A stretch of 64,000 nucleotides of DNA from Taklimakanibacter lacteus (GTDB lineage: Bacteria; Pseudomonadota; Alphaproteobacteria; Rhizobiales; Aestuariivirgaceae): the NCBI GenBank assembly GCA_003576695.1, contig QOZQ01000009.1:186001-250000 (forward strand), written 5' to 3'. A model generated the notes under the pieces. It saw nothing but the letters and a program-made list of their open reading frames with translations, made no database searches and had not been told where the DNA came from. The position numbers were made by a program, and so were the translations under genes. Shown here in pieces: positions 46,006 through 57,105 of this stretch. Every line of letters starts with the position of its first letter. Position 1 is the first letter of the stretch.

Positions 46006-46632
46006 ATGCGCGATCCTATTGAAACCTATAATTCTTTCTGGCCTCAGGTCATCGTTCAGGAATCGCGCGGCGAGCGCGTCTACGACCTGCCGTCCAGGCT
46101 TCTGCGCGAACGCATCATCTTCATCACCGGCCCGATCGACGATGCAGTCGCGGCGTCGGTCTCGATGCAGCTGCTGTTCCTCGAGGCGGAAAATCCGAAA
46201 AAAGAGATTTCGATGTATATCAACTCGCCGGGCGGCGTGGTGACGTCGGGCCTGTCGATTTACGACACGATGCAGTTCATCCGCCCGCCGATCTCGACGA
46301 CCGTCATGGGCCAGGCGGCGTCCATGGGCTCGCTGCTGCTGTGCGCCGGCGACAAGGGCATGCGCTTCGCGCTTCCCAATGCCCGTATCATGGTCCACCA
46401 GCCCTCGGGCGGCTACCAGGGTCAGGTGACCGACATCCTCATCCACGCCAGGGAAGTGGAGAGCCTGAAGCGCCGGCTGAACGAGATCTACGAGAAGCAT
46501 ACCGGCCAGTCGCTGAAGGCGGTGGAGCAGGCGCTGGAGCGCGACAATTTCCTCACCGCCGAGGCCGCCAAGGAATTCGGGCTGATCGACAAGGTGATCG
46601 ACAAGCGCCCTGTTCCGGCGGAAGCCAAATAA
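46006..46632 (+). CDS. clpP: ATP-dependent Clp protease proteolytic subunit
   Basis: This 208-residue serine protease forms tetradecameric chambers. The nucleophile is in [10 protein letters not shown] (S107), the His in [11 protein letters not shown] (H131), and the Asp near residue 182. The N-terminal [25 protein letters not shown] is a short propeptide/axial loop region typical of alphaproteobacterial ClpP1. It precedes clpX by 184 bases and lon further on, the standard protease cluster. It degrades substrates fed by ClpX or ClpA. Confidence 0.97.
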   Translation: MRDPIETYNSFWPQVIVQESRGERVYDLPSRLLRERIIFITGPIDDAVAASVSMQLLFLEAENPKKEISMYINSPGGVVTSGLSIYDTMQFIRPPISTTVMGQAASMGSLLLCAGDKGMRFALPNARIMVHQPSGGYQGQVTDILIHAREVESLKRRLNEIYEKHTGQSLKAVEQALERDNFLTAEAAKEFGLIDKVIDKRPVPAEAK

Positions 46633-46816
46633 TTGGCGGATTCTGCTTTTACCGCCTATTATTTGTGTTGTTGGGAACTGCCCTGTCGGCAACTGGCATG
46701 CCGGTTGAATCAATCCTTGATTAACCAACGGGGCGCATGCTCAAATTGAGTCGGTCGTGTCAGGATGATGACAGCCATTCCGGCACGGCCAAGTCAGAGT
46801 GCAAGGAACACTTACG

Positions 46817-48091
46817 ATGACCAAATCCGGCGGCGACAGCAAGAACACTCTGTACTGCTCCTTCTGCGGAAAGAGCCAGCACGAGGTCCGCAAGCTCATT
46901 GCCGGGCCGACTGTTTTCATCTGCGATGAATGCGTCGAATTGTGCATGGACATCATCCGCGAGGAGAACAAATCCTCGCTGGTGAAGACCAAGGACGGGG
47001 TGCCGACCCCGCATGAGATCCGCAAAGTGCTGGACGACTATGTCATCGGCCAGGATCACGCCAAGAAGGTCCTCTCGGTCGCGGTCCACAATCATTACAA
47101 GCGCCTCAATCACGCGCAGAAGAACAACGATGTCGAGCTGGCGAAGTCGAACATCCTGCTCGTCGGTCCGACCGGCTGCGGCAAGACGCTGCTCGCCCAG
47201 ACGCTGGCGCGCATCCTCGATGTGCCCTTCACCATGGCTGATGCGACGACGCTCACCGAAGCGGGCTATGTCGGCGAGGACGTCGAGAACATCATCCTGA
47301 AGCTGCTGCAGTCGGCCGACTACAATGTCGAGCGCGCCCAGCGCGGCATCGTCTATATCGACGAGGTCGACAAGATTTCGCGCAAGTCCGACAACCCCTC
47401 GATCACCCGCGACGTGTCGGGCGAGGGCGTGCAGCAGGCGCTCCTCAAGATCATGGAGGGAACCGTCGCCTCGGTTCCTCCGCAGGGCGGCCGCAAGCAT
47501 CCCCAGCAGGAGTTCCTGCAGGTCGACACCACCAACATCCTCTTCGTCTGCGGCGGCGCCTTCGCTGGCCTCGAGCGCATCATCGCGCAGCGCGGCAAGG
47601 GCTCCGGCATCGGCTTCGGCGCCGAGGTCAAGTCGCCCGAGGATCGCCGCACCGGCGAGGTGCTGCGCTCGCTCGAGCCTGAGGACCTGCTCAAATTCGG
47701 CCTCATCCCGGAATTCGTCGGCCGTCTGCCGGTCGTCGCCACGCTCGAGGATCTCGACGAGCCGGCGCTCATCCAGATCCTGAGCGAGCCCAAGAACGCG
47801 CTCATCAAGCAGTATCAGCGCCTGTTCGAGCTCGAAGGCGTCAAGCTGACGGTGGCCGAGGAAGCGTTGCGCTCGATCGCCCGCCGGGCCATCGAACGCA
47901 AGACCGGCGCCCGCGGCCTGCGCTCGATCATGGAAGCCATCCTCCTCGATACGATGTTCGATCTGCCGGCCATGGACGGGGTCCAGGAAGTGGTGATCTC
48001 GAGGGATGTCGTCGAAGGCGATGCCCGGCCCTTGCTGATCTATGCCGACCGCGAGAAGCCGGCGGCCAAGGCAGCCCCTGTGTCGGCCTAA
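46817..48091 (+). CDS. clpX: ATP-dependent Clp protease ATP-binding subunit
   Basis: This 424-residue AAA+ unfoldase has the N-terminal C4 zinc finger (CSFCGKSQ ... CDECVELC). Walker A is GPTGCGKT near residue 120, Walker [11 protein letters not shown], the pore loop in [10 protein letters not shown], and the sensor-[15 protein letters not shown]. An IGF-type ClpP-contact loop is expected in the C-terminal half; the sequence has [12 protein letters not shown]. The ATG at 46817 starts the usual MTKSGG. In alphaproteobacteria ClpXP controls the cell cycle by degrading CtrA. Confidence 0.97.
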   Translation: MTKSGGDSKNTLYCSFCGKSQHEVRKLIAGPTVFICDECVELCMDIIREENKSSLVKTKDGVPTPHEIRKVLDDYVIGQDHAKKVLSVAVHNHYKRLNHAQKNNDVELAKSNILLVGPTGCGKTLLAQTLARILDVPFTMADATTLTEAGYVGEDVENIILKLLQSADYNVERAQRGIVYIDEVDKISRKSDNPSITRDVSGEGVQQALLKIMEGTVASVPPQGGRKHPQQEFLQVDTTNILFVCGGAFAGLERIIAQRGKGSGIGFGAEVKSPEDRRTGEVLRSLEPEDLLKFGLIPEFVGRLPVVATLEDLDEPALIQILSEPKNALIKQYQRLFELEGVKLTVAEEALRSIARRAIERKTGARGLRSIMEAILLDTMFDLPAMDGVQEVVISRDVVEGDARPLLIYADREKPAAKAAPVSA

Positions 48092-48254
48092 AGTAGGCCC
48101 CGGAAGCCCGGTTGGAGCGCTTGTCAAGGGATTGAAAATCGTTAACGCTGCCTCCATCTGAGGAGCGGATTTCAGCTGTCCTGCCCGTGAGTTCCGCGTA
48201 AAATAGGGTACTTGCGGATGGTTTGGCCGAAATCCCGGCACCGAAAGTCCGTAG

Positions 48255-48282
48255 CTTGAAAGTTGATGCGCCGGCCCCTTCG
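48255..48282 (+). promoter_or_regulatory. Heat-shock (sigma-32) type promoter of lon
   Basis: CTTGAAA (48255-48261), a 13-base spacer and CCCCTTCG (48275-48282) closely match the RpoH consensus CTTGAAA-N11-16-CCCCATNT. The predicted start of transcription lies about 50 bases before the lon ATG. lon is a well-known heat-shock gene, so the match has functional sense. Confidence 0.75.
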
Positions 48283-48340
48283 GGAGGTGTATCCAGAGTA
48301 CGGACTTCACGCGTGGCCTAACCCGCGAAAGGAAAACAAA

Positions 48341-50779
<2,439 letters not shown>

Positions 50780-50786
50780 AACGAAC

Positions 50787-50835
50787 GCGCGTGACCCGGA
50801 AAAGTGGAAGCCGGTTTTCCGGCAAGGTCACGCGC
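50787..50835. repeat. Dispersed hairpin repeat, family A, copy 2
   Basis: GCGCGTGACC (50787-50796) pairs perfectly with GGTCACGCGC (50826-50835), enclosing the CGGAAAAGTGG/CCGGTTTTCC core shared with the copy at 19913. The outer stem is different from the first copy, but still fully paired. It starts eight bases after the lon stop. Confidence 0.75.
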
Positions 50836-50888
50836 CAAACCTAAGCGGAATCAAGGGTTTCGGCGAATCAGTCTGGACAGGAAAATGC

Positions 50889-50920
50889 GCGGCGTCTCCT
50901 TCGGGAGGCGCCGCTTTCTG
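50889..50920 (+). terminator. Hairpin with UUCG tetraloop, likely lon terminator
   Basis: GCGGCGTCTCC (50889-50899) pairs with GGAGGCGCCGC (50904-50914) with one G:U pair and a TTCG tetraloop, followed by TTTCTGTT. This is a very stable hairpin in the 292-base space between lon and hup. The remaining part of that space has another hairpin at 50973 and the hup promoter region. Confidence 0.75.
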
Positions 50921-50972
50921 TTGATAACACCCAATAACTGCTTGAATTGAATCGCGAATTCCGGGGTGTCAG

Positions 50973-50998
50973 AAAAGCCCTTGCAAATCAGGGCTTTT
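50973..50998. terminator. Second hairpin between lon and hup
   Basis: AAAAGCCCT (50973-50981) pairs with AGGGCTTTT (50990-50998) around TGCAAATC. With A and T on the two sides it can act as a weak terminator in either direction. It lies 74 bases before the hup ATG. Confidence 0.55.
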
Positions 50999-51071
50999 GG
51001 GCGACCATGGTCATGACACGTGTGGCGTGATTGCGTGAGCTCACTCAAATCTCCAATGAGGAAATGGGGTC

Positions 51072-51347
51072 ATGAACAAGAACGAACTCATCGCCAAAGT
51101 GGCCAAGGATACCAAGCTGACCAAGGGCGAAGCGGGCGAGGCCGTCGTTGCCACGCTCGGCAATATCATGAAGGCATTGCGCGGCGGCGACGACGTCAGG
51201 CTCGTCGGCTTCGGCACATTCTCGGTGACGCGCCGCAAGGCGGGCCAGGCGCGCAACCCGCAGACCGGCGAGATGATCAAGCTGCCGGCCTCCAAGCGGC
51301 CGCGGTTCCGTGCCGGCAAGATGCTGAAGAAGGTGGTGAACGGCTAG
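51072..51347 (+). CDS. hup: DNA-binding protein HU
   Basis: This 91-residue nucleoid protein that bends DNA as a dimer starts MNKNELIAKVAKDTKLTKGEA. It has the family motif VRLVGFGTFSVTRRKAGQARNPQTGE, in which the Pro of RNPQTG intercalates into DNA at the tip of the beta arm. The length is standard. It follows lon, an order shared by many proteobacteria. GAGG lies upstream of the ATG, and a terminator follows at 51381. Confidence 0.97.
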   Translation: MNKNELIAKVAKDTKLTKGEAGEAVVATLGNIMKALRGGDDVRLVGFGTFSVTRRKAGQARNPQTGEMIKLPASKRPRFRAGKMLKKVVNG

Positions 51348-51380
51348 CCAAGACCAGTCAGGCTGCTCAAATCACATCAG

Positions 51381-51414
51381 CCCCGCGTGCCCTTCAGTCA
51401 CACGCGGGGTTTTT
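51381..51414 (+). terminator. hup terminator
   Basis: CCCCGCGTG (51381-51389) pairs with CACGCGGGG (51401-51409) and is followed by TTTTTG. It lies 33 bases after the HU stop and is a typical Rho-independent terminator. Confidence 0.92.
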
Positions 51415-51592
51415 GTTTCCGCCCCGGGGCATTAACGATTTCACCACCTTAACCTCGGTCTCAAAGAGCGGGGACCGCAAAAAAGCCCGAAACCGGGACA
51501 TATTCCGGAGCCCTCGGGGACAGGGATTTCTCCTTGTGCGATGAGGGGTCTGTCTGTTTAGCTGCGCCAGTTGGGGAGCCTGTAAGGTGGTC

Positions 51593-52369
51593 ATGGTCAC
51601 GGCCAAGGAAGAAGGGGATCTGTGGGGCGCGCGGGCGCAGGAATGGGCCCGCAGCAGCGAGCCCGCCTGGCATGACGTATTCACCGCCGTTCTCGACCAG
51701 GCGAAGATCGGCAAGGGCATCCGTCATCTCGATATCGGCTGCGGTGCCGGCGGCACTCTGGTGTTGGCGCGCGAGCGTGGCGCTCATGTCACCGGTTTCG
51801 ATGCGGCCGAAGCTCTGGCGATCCTTGCCCGCGAACGCCTGCCGGGTGCCAAGATCCTGGTCGGCGACATGGAGGATCTGCCCTTCATCGACCAGAGTTT
51901 CGATGCCGTTACGGGCATCAATTCCTTCCAGTTCGCCGGCGACCAGCGCCAGGCGCTCGCCGAAGCGGCGCGGGTGACGCGCCCCGGCGGCTCGGTGACG
52001 CTGCTGGTCTGGGGCCCGCGCGACAAATGCGACCTCCTGGGCGAGGTCATGTCGCATATTGTGGCCTTGCTGCCGCCCCGACCGCCCATCCCGTCGCTGC
52101 CTTTGGCTGCCAGGGCCGACGAACTGATGCGTGAAGTGGGCCTCGAGCCTGAAATCAGCGGTGATATCACGGCGACCTTGACCTATCCCGATCACGCAAC
52201 CGCGGTAAAGGCCATCCTGTCCGCCTCCGAAAGCTCGATACGGCAGGTCGGCGAACGCCTCGTGCGCGAGAAGGCGGAGAAAGCACTCACTCCCTTCAAG
52301 GGCAAGGATGGCACGGTGCGCCTGCGCAATATGTTCCGGCTGATCACGGCCAGGCGCCGCGAGACCTGA
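51593..52369 (+). CDS. SAM-dependent class I methyltransferase
   Basis: This 258-residue methyltransferase has the Rossmann-type motif I LDIGCGAGGTLVLARERG near residues 46-63 and an acidic motif II (VTGFDAAE). The motif AKILVGDMEDLPFIDQSFDAVTG follows, and GQALAEAARVTRPGGSVTLLVWG-like motifs lie near 120. These place it in the Methyltransf_11 group, which modifies small molecules or lipids. GTG 51587 is an alternative start. It stands between the hup terminator and a tRNA-Val gene; the substrate cannot be inferred. Confidence 0.88.
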   Translation: MVTAKEEGDLWGARAQEWARSSEPAWHDVFTAVLDQAKIGKGIRHLDIGCGAGGTLVLARERGAHVTGFDAAEALAILARERLPGAKILVGDMEDLPFIDQSFDAVTGINSFQFAGDQRQALAEAARVTRPGGSVTLLVWGPRDKCDLLGEVMSHIVALLPPRPPIPSLPLAARADELMREVGLEPEISGDITATLTYPDHATAVKAILSASESSIRQVGERLVREKAEKALTPFKGKDGTVRLRNMFRLITARRRET

Positions 52370-52416
52370 CAGCTTGCTTTACCGGGCTCCGGCGGCTAAG
52401 GAGCCGGGCTCAAGGC

Positions 52417-52491
<75 letters not shown>

Positions 52492-52492
<1 letters not shown>

Positions 52493-52585
52493 GCCTTCGC
52501 TCGCGAAGCGAGAGAAGGCTGCCACGCCGTAGCCCGCAGGGCGAAGGCGGGCCTCTGATCCGCGAGCTACGGCTCGGCAAGCCAT
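52492..52585 (+). repeat. 94-bp direct repeat, copy 1 (abutting tRNA-Val)
   Basis: This is the first of two copies, 94 bases long, that differ by one base (A/G near the end). It contains inverted repeats, for example GCCGTAGC with GCTACGGC and GCCCGC with GCGGGC, so it can fold. It begins at the last base of tRNA-Val. The tRNA stop-to-gene space of 324 bases holds only the two copies, a 41-base link and the next gene's upstream region. Confidence 0.9.
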
Positions 52586-52626
52586 CCACTGTTGATCCAC
52601 CAAGAGCTGCCGTGCAGAGCGTACAG

Positions 52627-52720
52627 AGCCTTCGCTCGCGAAGCGAGAGAAGGCTGCCACGCCGTAGCCCGCAGGGCGAAGGCGGGCCTCTGATCCGCGA
52701 GCTACGGCTCGGCAGGCCAT
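52627..52720 (+). repeat. 94-bp direct repeat, copy 2
   Basis: This is the second copy of the element at 52492-52585, separated by 41 bases. Near-perfect identity points to a recent duplication or gene conversion. It ends about 95 bases before the acetyltransferase start. Confidence 0.9.
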
Positions 52721-52816
52721 TATTTTATAATTACCTGTTCATCTGGCTGGCATTGGCATAGTTCGGCCTGGTCAGACGTATGCGTGCGCCTTGAATTTTT
52801 TGAGGGCGCAGTGCTC

Positions 52817-53323
52817 ATGACCGTCACCAATCCGACCTATGTGATCCGTCGCGCCGTTGCCGCGGACGAGCCCGCCATTCAAGCCTTGGTGCGCAGCGAA
52901 AGGCTCAACCCGCACCATCTCTATTTCCGCAATTTCGTGGTGGCGGTGGCGGGCAATGACCTGATCGGCGCCTGCCAGATCCGCCGGCATCGCGATGGTT
53001 CGCGCGAGCTGGGCTCGGTGGTCGTCGCACGCCCCTGGCGGGGCCGTGGGCTGTCCGTCAAGCTTATCGACCGGCTTCTTGCCGATGAGCCCAGTGTCAT
53101 TCACGCGATCACCCGCAAACGTCATGCCGATCATTATGCGCGTTGGGGCTTTGAGCCCGTTCCGTCACATGCCGCACCCTCGGCCATTCGCCGCAATTAC
53201 CGGATCGGCAGCTGCATCGGGAGCCTGATGGCGGTGCTGCAGCGGCGGCGCATCAACTGGCTGACGATCCTGCGCCGGCCGCAGCGTCCTTCACTCGCCG
53301 AGGAAACCCGAGCTGTTGCATGA
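52817..53323 (+). CDS. GNAT-family N-acetyltransferase
   Basis: This 168-residue GNAT protein starts MTVTNPTYVIRRAVAADEPAIQALVR. The acetyl-CoA site is in GSVVVARPWRGRGLSVKLIDRLL (about 65-88), and the end of the fold is HADHYARWGFEPVP. The C-terminal 45 residues form an amphipathic extension (IRRNYRIGSCIGSLMAVLQRRRINWL) that might contact a membrane. The ATG at 52817 is preceded by GAGGGC. It is convergent with the secreted protein gene, overlapping by 33 bases. The acceptor is unknown. Confidence 0.85.
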   Translation: MTVTNPTYVIRRAVAADEPAIQALVRSERLNPHHLYFRNFVVAVAGNDLIGACQIRRHRDGSRELGSVVVARPWRGRGLSVKLIDRLLADEPSVIHAITRKRHADHYARWGFEPVPSHAAPSAIRRNYRIGSCIGSLMAVLQRRRINWLTILRRPQRPSLAEETRAVA

Positions 53324-53809
53324 GACTTCGGTCTTGCCGTCGGCGAAGGTTGGCGCGCCGATCGCGAGTTTCGTGTCGCCTGCGACCGCGACCCGTTCCT
53401 TGATGCGTTTGCCCCAGTCATCGACGGCGGAGCGATCGGCATCGGTGACGAGCCTGATGCCGGTGCCGGGCGATGTTCCGGGGCCTCGGTAGTAGAGGAG
53501 CGGGAACAGGCTGATCAGCAGCGGATCCTCGGCCGAAGCGCAGACATGCGTGAAACCGAGCCCCTCGAGCGTGAGGGGCGGGTGGATATTCCAGCAGGTC
53601 TCGCTGTCCTGGCGCGCGCCCTTCTTGAGGTCGATGCGCCGCGTCTTGTTGAGGAAGAGCAGCGTCGCGGTCGGATCGGGAGGATAGGCGCAGGCGATCT
53701 GGCGCGCCGCATGATCGACGAAAGCCCCATCCTCAGCCAAAGCGAGGGATGAGCACGGAAAGCCCGCGATCAGGATCAAGGACAAAATCCATGCCGGTCT
53801 CGCTGTCAT
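53291..53809 (-). CDS. Secreted hypothetical protein
   Basis: This 172-residue protein has a signal peptide (MTARPAWILSLILIAGFPCSSLALA, cleavage after ALA likely). The mature region has four cysteines (IACAYPP, SETCWN, HVCASA, VSCNSS), suggesting two disulfides. No domain was recognised. It is the first gene after the 118-bp dispersed repeat on this strand and overlaps the convergent acetyltransferase gene at its 3' end. A real gene is likely, but its function is unknown. Confidence 0.65.
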   Translation of the reverse strand: MTARPAWILSLILIAGFPCSSLALAEDGAFVDHAARQIACAYPPDPTATLLFLNKTRRIDLKKGARQDSETCWNIHPPLTLEGLGFTHVCASAEDPLLISLFPLLYYRGPGTSPGTGIRLVTDADRSAVDDWGKRIKERVAVAGDTKLAIGAPTFADGKTEVSCNSSGFLGE

Positions 53810-53867
53810 GACAGGGCTCCTCGTCAGGGATCATCCACCATACAGGCCGGCACGGATACCGCAATAT

Positions 53868-53984
53868 TGGCCTAGCGCGCATCCCGGCGAGGTGGGATCA
53901 CCTCGCCGAAAAGGATTCGCGCCAGATCAATATGTTGGAGCAAATCCTTCTCGCCAAAGTCTTCAACTTTGGCGGGATTTGCTC
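53868..53984 (-). repeat. Dispersed 118-bp structured repeat, family B, copy 2
   Basis: This is the inverted counterpart of 20279-20396 and is nearly identical. Read on the minus strand it starts with GAGCAAATCC directly after the TGA of the aldolase gene, so it forms the immediate 3' end of the operon. It folds into GAGCAAATCC/GGATTTGCTC with inner GCCAAAGT/ACTTTGGC. A second stem CGGCGAGGTG/CACCTCGCCG carries compensating base changes relative to copy 1. It may act as a transcript-end structure. Confidence 0.88.
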
Positions 53985-54677
53985 TCAGGCGCGCTTGCGG
54001 GCCGTGTCGTTGACGCCTTCGAGATCGGGCGCCTGGCCGTAGCTCATATTCTTCATCTGCGTGATGACGCGGGCCATCTCCTCGTCCGACAAAATGGGCG
54101 GCTCGCCCAAAGTGAGCGCCTGCACGTAAAGGCGCGACAGCGTCTCGACTTCGACCGCCAGCGCCAGCGCCTTGGCGGGAGTCTTGCCGAGCGAGATCTG
54201 GCCGTGCTGGCCGAGCAGGCAGGCGAGCCGGCCTTCCAGCGCTTCGAGGGCGGCGTCGGACAGAGCCTGCGTCCCGAAAGTGGCATAGCGGGCGCAGCGG
54301 ATGGTGGTGCCGCCGGCGACGCCCGTCATGTAGTGGAAGCTCGGAATGGTCTTGTGATGGACGGCGAGCGTCGTCGCATAGACCGAATGGCAGTGCAGCA
54401 CGCAATCGATATCGGTGCGCTTCTGCAGGATATCGCGATGGAAGCGCCATTCCGAGGACGGGCGCAGCTCGCCCTCGAAGCTGCCGTCGAAATACATCTG
54501 CACGAGATTGTCGGGCTGCATGCGGTCATAGGGCAGCGAGGTCGGCGTGATGAGGAAACCCTTCGGGTTGCGCACCGACAGGTTGCCGGCGGTGCCCTGG
54601 TTGATGCCGGTCTCGTTCATGCGGCGGCAGGTCGCCACCATCTCGTTGCGCAGGGTGGTCTCGTCATAGGTCGTCAA
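53985..54677 (-). CDS. Class II aldolase/adducin-family sugar-phosphate aldolase
   Basis: This 230-residue zinc-dependent aldolase or epimerase is of the FucA/AraD family. The metal site appears as HCHSVYATTLAVHH near residue 91, with a third His further on, and GQHGQISLGKTPAKALALAVEVETLS forms the C-terminal motif. The most likely start is TTG at 54677, overlapping the kinase stop (TTGA) with GGAG eight bases before. Following a sugar kinase, it should split a ketose 1-phosphate into dihydroxyacetone phosphate and an aldehyde. It is the last gene of the operon. Confidence 0.9.
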   Translation of the reverse strand: MTTYDETTLRNEMVATCRRMNETGINQGTAGNLSVRNPKGFLITPTSLPYDRMQPDNLVQMYFDGSFEGELRPSSEWRFHRDILQKRTDIDCVLHCHSVYATTLAVHHKTIPSFHYMTGVAGGTTIRCARYATFGTQALSDAALEALEGRLACLLGQHGQISLGKTPAKALALAVEVETLSRLYVQALTLGEPPILSDEEMARVITQMKNMSYGQAPDLEGVNDTARKRA

Positions 54678-56062
54678 GGCACATGCTCCATTCTTGTGGT
54701 CAGGGCGCGCCACCGCGCCCGGTAGGGTGAGAGATCGGGAAGCGCCGAGATATCCGGAACCTCGGCGGAAAGGGGGGCTGGCGCCTGCCGCGTCTCGTGG
54801 CCGGCGAGAAGGGCGGCCCCGCTGGCGGTGCCGCTGGTGCTGCGGCTGACGAGGACATGTTTGCGCGGCAGGAGGCGCGCCACCAGGGCGCCATAGAGCG
54901 GGTCGCTGACGAAATTGCCGTCGAGCACGATGCTTGCTGAAGCGGGCAGGCGCTCGATGCATTCCGCCGTGAGGAGTGCCGCATAGAGCACCGCGAGGGT
55001 GAAGCGCGCCGACATGTCATTGGCGAGCGGACCTTCGATCCGGCCCTGCCGGGCGCTGCCGGGAAAGAGGCCGTCATCGGAACCGAAGGAGGGCAATGCC
55101 AGGGTCCGCGAGGCGAGGAGGCGCTCGAGCTCATGCGCGGATGCGGGCCCGGCGCTGTCCTTGGCGACGGCGGAGAATTCACGCCCGCCCATGGACAGCA
55201 TGCCGGGCAGCGGCCGGCCGCGGATATCGGCATTCACCGTATGCCCCGGTCTTTCGTCATCGAAATCGACGCCGGTGCGGTCGGTGAGCAGCACGATCCA
55301 GGTTCCGGTCGAGACGACGGTGAAGTCGGACAGGCCGGCAGCCTGATAGCGGTAGAAATTGGCCGAGGAATCATGGATGCCGTTGAGCACGCGGGTCGCG
55401 GGTGAAAGCTTCGTGACCTGGGCGAGCGACGGCTTCAGGGAACCAAGCGCCGTCCAGGCCGGCCTGAGCGGCGGCAGGAGCTTCTGCCACCGGCGCTCGG
55501 CGACGATCCTGGCGGGCCGGTTATCGACCGCGGCCCACAGATGCGATTGCGCCGCAAGGCTCGTAACTTCGCAAGCCGCGACGCCGCTGAGCCGCCAGGC
55601 CCAATATTGCGGCGTCGTCAGGAAATGGGTGGCGCGGGCGAAATCCCGGGGCCAGCGCGTTTCCTGCCACAGCATCTGGCGCGCCAGATGCGAGGCGCCC
55701 AGCATGATCGGGCTGCCGCGCTCGCGATAGGGGCCGGCGGCGGCGCGATAGGCGTCGACGATGTCGCTCGGCAGCGATTGCTCATAGTCCATCATCGGCA
55801 GGACGGGGCCGTCCGGTCCGACGAGCACGCCGCCCGACCCATGGGCGCAGGTCACGATCGCCCCGATCTCATGGCGGGCGGCAAGCTCGCTCAAGCCTCC
55901 GATCAGCCAGGCCTCGAGCCGCGCCAGATCATGATGCCGGTAGGGTGGGCCGTCTTGGACGAGATTCGGCGCCGACAGGGTTTCCAGCAATTCGCCGTCG
56001 GCCGTCACCGACGAGAGTTTCACATTGGTCTTGCCGATATCGAAGACGGCGATCGGAGTCAT
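54674..56062 (-). CDS. FGGY-family carbohydrate kinase (rhamnulokinase-like)
   Basis: This 462-residue FGGY sugar kinase has an N-terminal phosphate-1 motif FDIGKTNVKLS, the variant found in rhamnulokinase/L-fuculokinase-like proteins. The mid-protein substrate region has VLNGIHDSSANFYRY, with the catalytic Asp in GIHDS. The second ATPase lobe has STGTWIVLLTDRTG and a later SRSTSGTASGAALLAG. The ATG at 56062 overlaps the permease stop by four bases. With the downstream aldolase it makes a ketose 1-phosphate for cleavage. The substrate is an inferred ketose. Confidence 0.9.
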   Translation of the reverse strand: MTPIAVFDIGKTNVKLSSVTADGELLETLSAPNLVQDGPPYRHHDLARLEAWLIGGLSELAARHEIGAIVTCAHGSGGVLVGPDGPVLPMMDYEQSLPSDIVDAYRAAAGPYRERGSPIMLGASHLARQMLWQETRWPRDFARATHFLTTPQYWAWRLSGVAACEVTSLAAQSHLWAAVDNRPARIVAERRWQKLLPPLRPAWTALGSLKPSLAQVTKLSPATRVLNGIHDSSANFYRYQAAGLSDFTVVSTGTWIVLLTDRTGVDFDDERPGHTVNADIRGRPLPGMLSMGGREFSAVAKDSAGPASAHELERLLASRTLALPSFGSDDGLFPGSARQGRIEGPLANDMSARFTLAVLYAALLTAECIERLPASASIVLDGNFVSDPLYGALVARLLPRKHVLVSRSTSGTASGAALLAGHETRQAPAPLSAEVPDISALPDLSPYRARWRALTTRMEHVP

Positions 56063-57105
56063 TTGGAGAGCAGCTGCCGGAAATGGGGCCGCAAGGTCTG
56101 CACCATGACGACGAGGATGAGGATGGCGCCCCAGATGGCGACGGTGAGATAGTTGCTGAGGCCGAACTGGTTGAAGCCGGAAGAGATGATCTGCAGGATC
56201 GCCAAAGCGAGCATCAGGCCGCCCACGGTGCCGAAGCCGCCGAACGGATCGACGCCGCCCAGGACGGCGGCCAGGATAGTCACCAGGAGATAGGACTGGG
56301 CATAGTCGGCGCTGGCCGAATTGAAGGTGACGAGCATCACCAGCGCCGCGACGAAGCAGGTGACGCTCGACATCACATAGACGCCGACCAGCACGCGGCG
56401 CGTGTCGATGGTCGAATAGCGCGTCGCCTGGATGTTCGATCCGATCATGGCGCAGGAAATACCGAAGGCGGTGCGCTTGAGGATGACGCCGACGATGACG
56501 GCGGTGACGATGAGGATGACGAAGATCAAAGGCACGCCCAGGAGGGTGGCATTGCCGGCTTTGGCGAAGGCATCGGGTATCCCTGACAGCGCCATGCCGC
56601 GCGTCAGATAGATGCTGATGCCGTCGATCAGCGACTTGGTGCCGAGCGTCACCAGAATGGGGTGGACGCCCGTATAGGCGACGAGGAAGCCGGTGATGAG
56701 ACCGATCACCAGGCATAGGGCGAGGCCGGCCAGCAGCGCCAGGAGGATGATGGCGAAGACGGTGCCGGCGCCGGCATCGGGGGCGATCATGGTCCGCATG
56801 ATCCATACCATGAGCAGCGCGCACTGGTTGGTGGTGGCGATGATGGCGAGATTGAGCCCGCCGGTCATCAGGGGCACGATCATGGCGAGCGACAGGAGGC
56901 CCAGTAGCGGCAGCTGGTACATGAAGGATTGCAGCGTGCCGGCGCTGAGGAAATTGGGCACGAAGGCGGAGAAGCCGAGGATCAGGGCAAGGAGCAGGAC
57001 GGCGAGGCCGGCATGGCCGCCGGGCAGGCCGGTCCTGAGCCTCGTCATGAGATCGGCAAGCCCGCGATTGGCGCCGTCGAGACCGGTCGTTGACGGTTCA
57101 GCCAT
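56059..57105 (-). CDS. Ribose-type sugar ABC transporter permease (RbsC), copy 2
   Basis: This 348-residue BPD_transp_2 family permease has eight to ten membrane segments. It includes the motif LGGVDPFGGFGTVGGLMLALAILQIISSGFNQFGLSNYL typical of RbsC/AraH near the C-terminus. The start overlaps the upstream permease by eight bases and the stop overlaps the kinase start, so expression is tightly coupled. It forms a heterodimer with the protein at 57098-58123 and the duplicated ATPase at 58116-59609. Confidence 0.92.
   Translation of the reverse strand: MAEPSTTGLDGANRGLADLMTRLRTGLPGGHAGLAVLLLALILGFSAFVPNFLSAGTLQSFMYQLPLLGLLSLAMIVPLMTGGLNLAIIATTNQCALLMVWIMRTMIAPDAGAGTVFAIILLALLAGLALCLVIGLITGFLVAYTGVHPILVTLGTKSLIDGISIYLTRGMALSGIPDAFAKAGNATLLGVPLIFVILIVTAVIVGVILKRTAFGISCAMIGSNIQATRYSTIDTRRVLVGVYVMSSVTCFVAALVMLVTFNSASADYAQSYLLVTILAAVLGGVDPFGGFGTVGGLMLALAILQIISSGFNQFGLSNYLTVAIWGAILILVVMVQTLRPHFRQLLSK

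Noticed and set aside
53808-54725. Plus-strand frame covering the 118-bp repeat and the aldolase region
   Set aside because: The first part is a chance translation of the repeat (also seen near 20276-20482), and the rest is antisense to the aldolase gene.
54674-56824. Apparent fusion of a long N-terminal extension to the FGGY kinase
   Set aside because: The first 250 residues are an out-of-frame reading of the RbsC-type permease gene. The kinase starts at 56062 with overlap ATGA.
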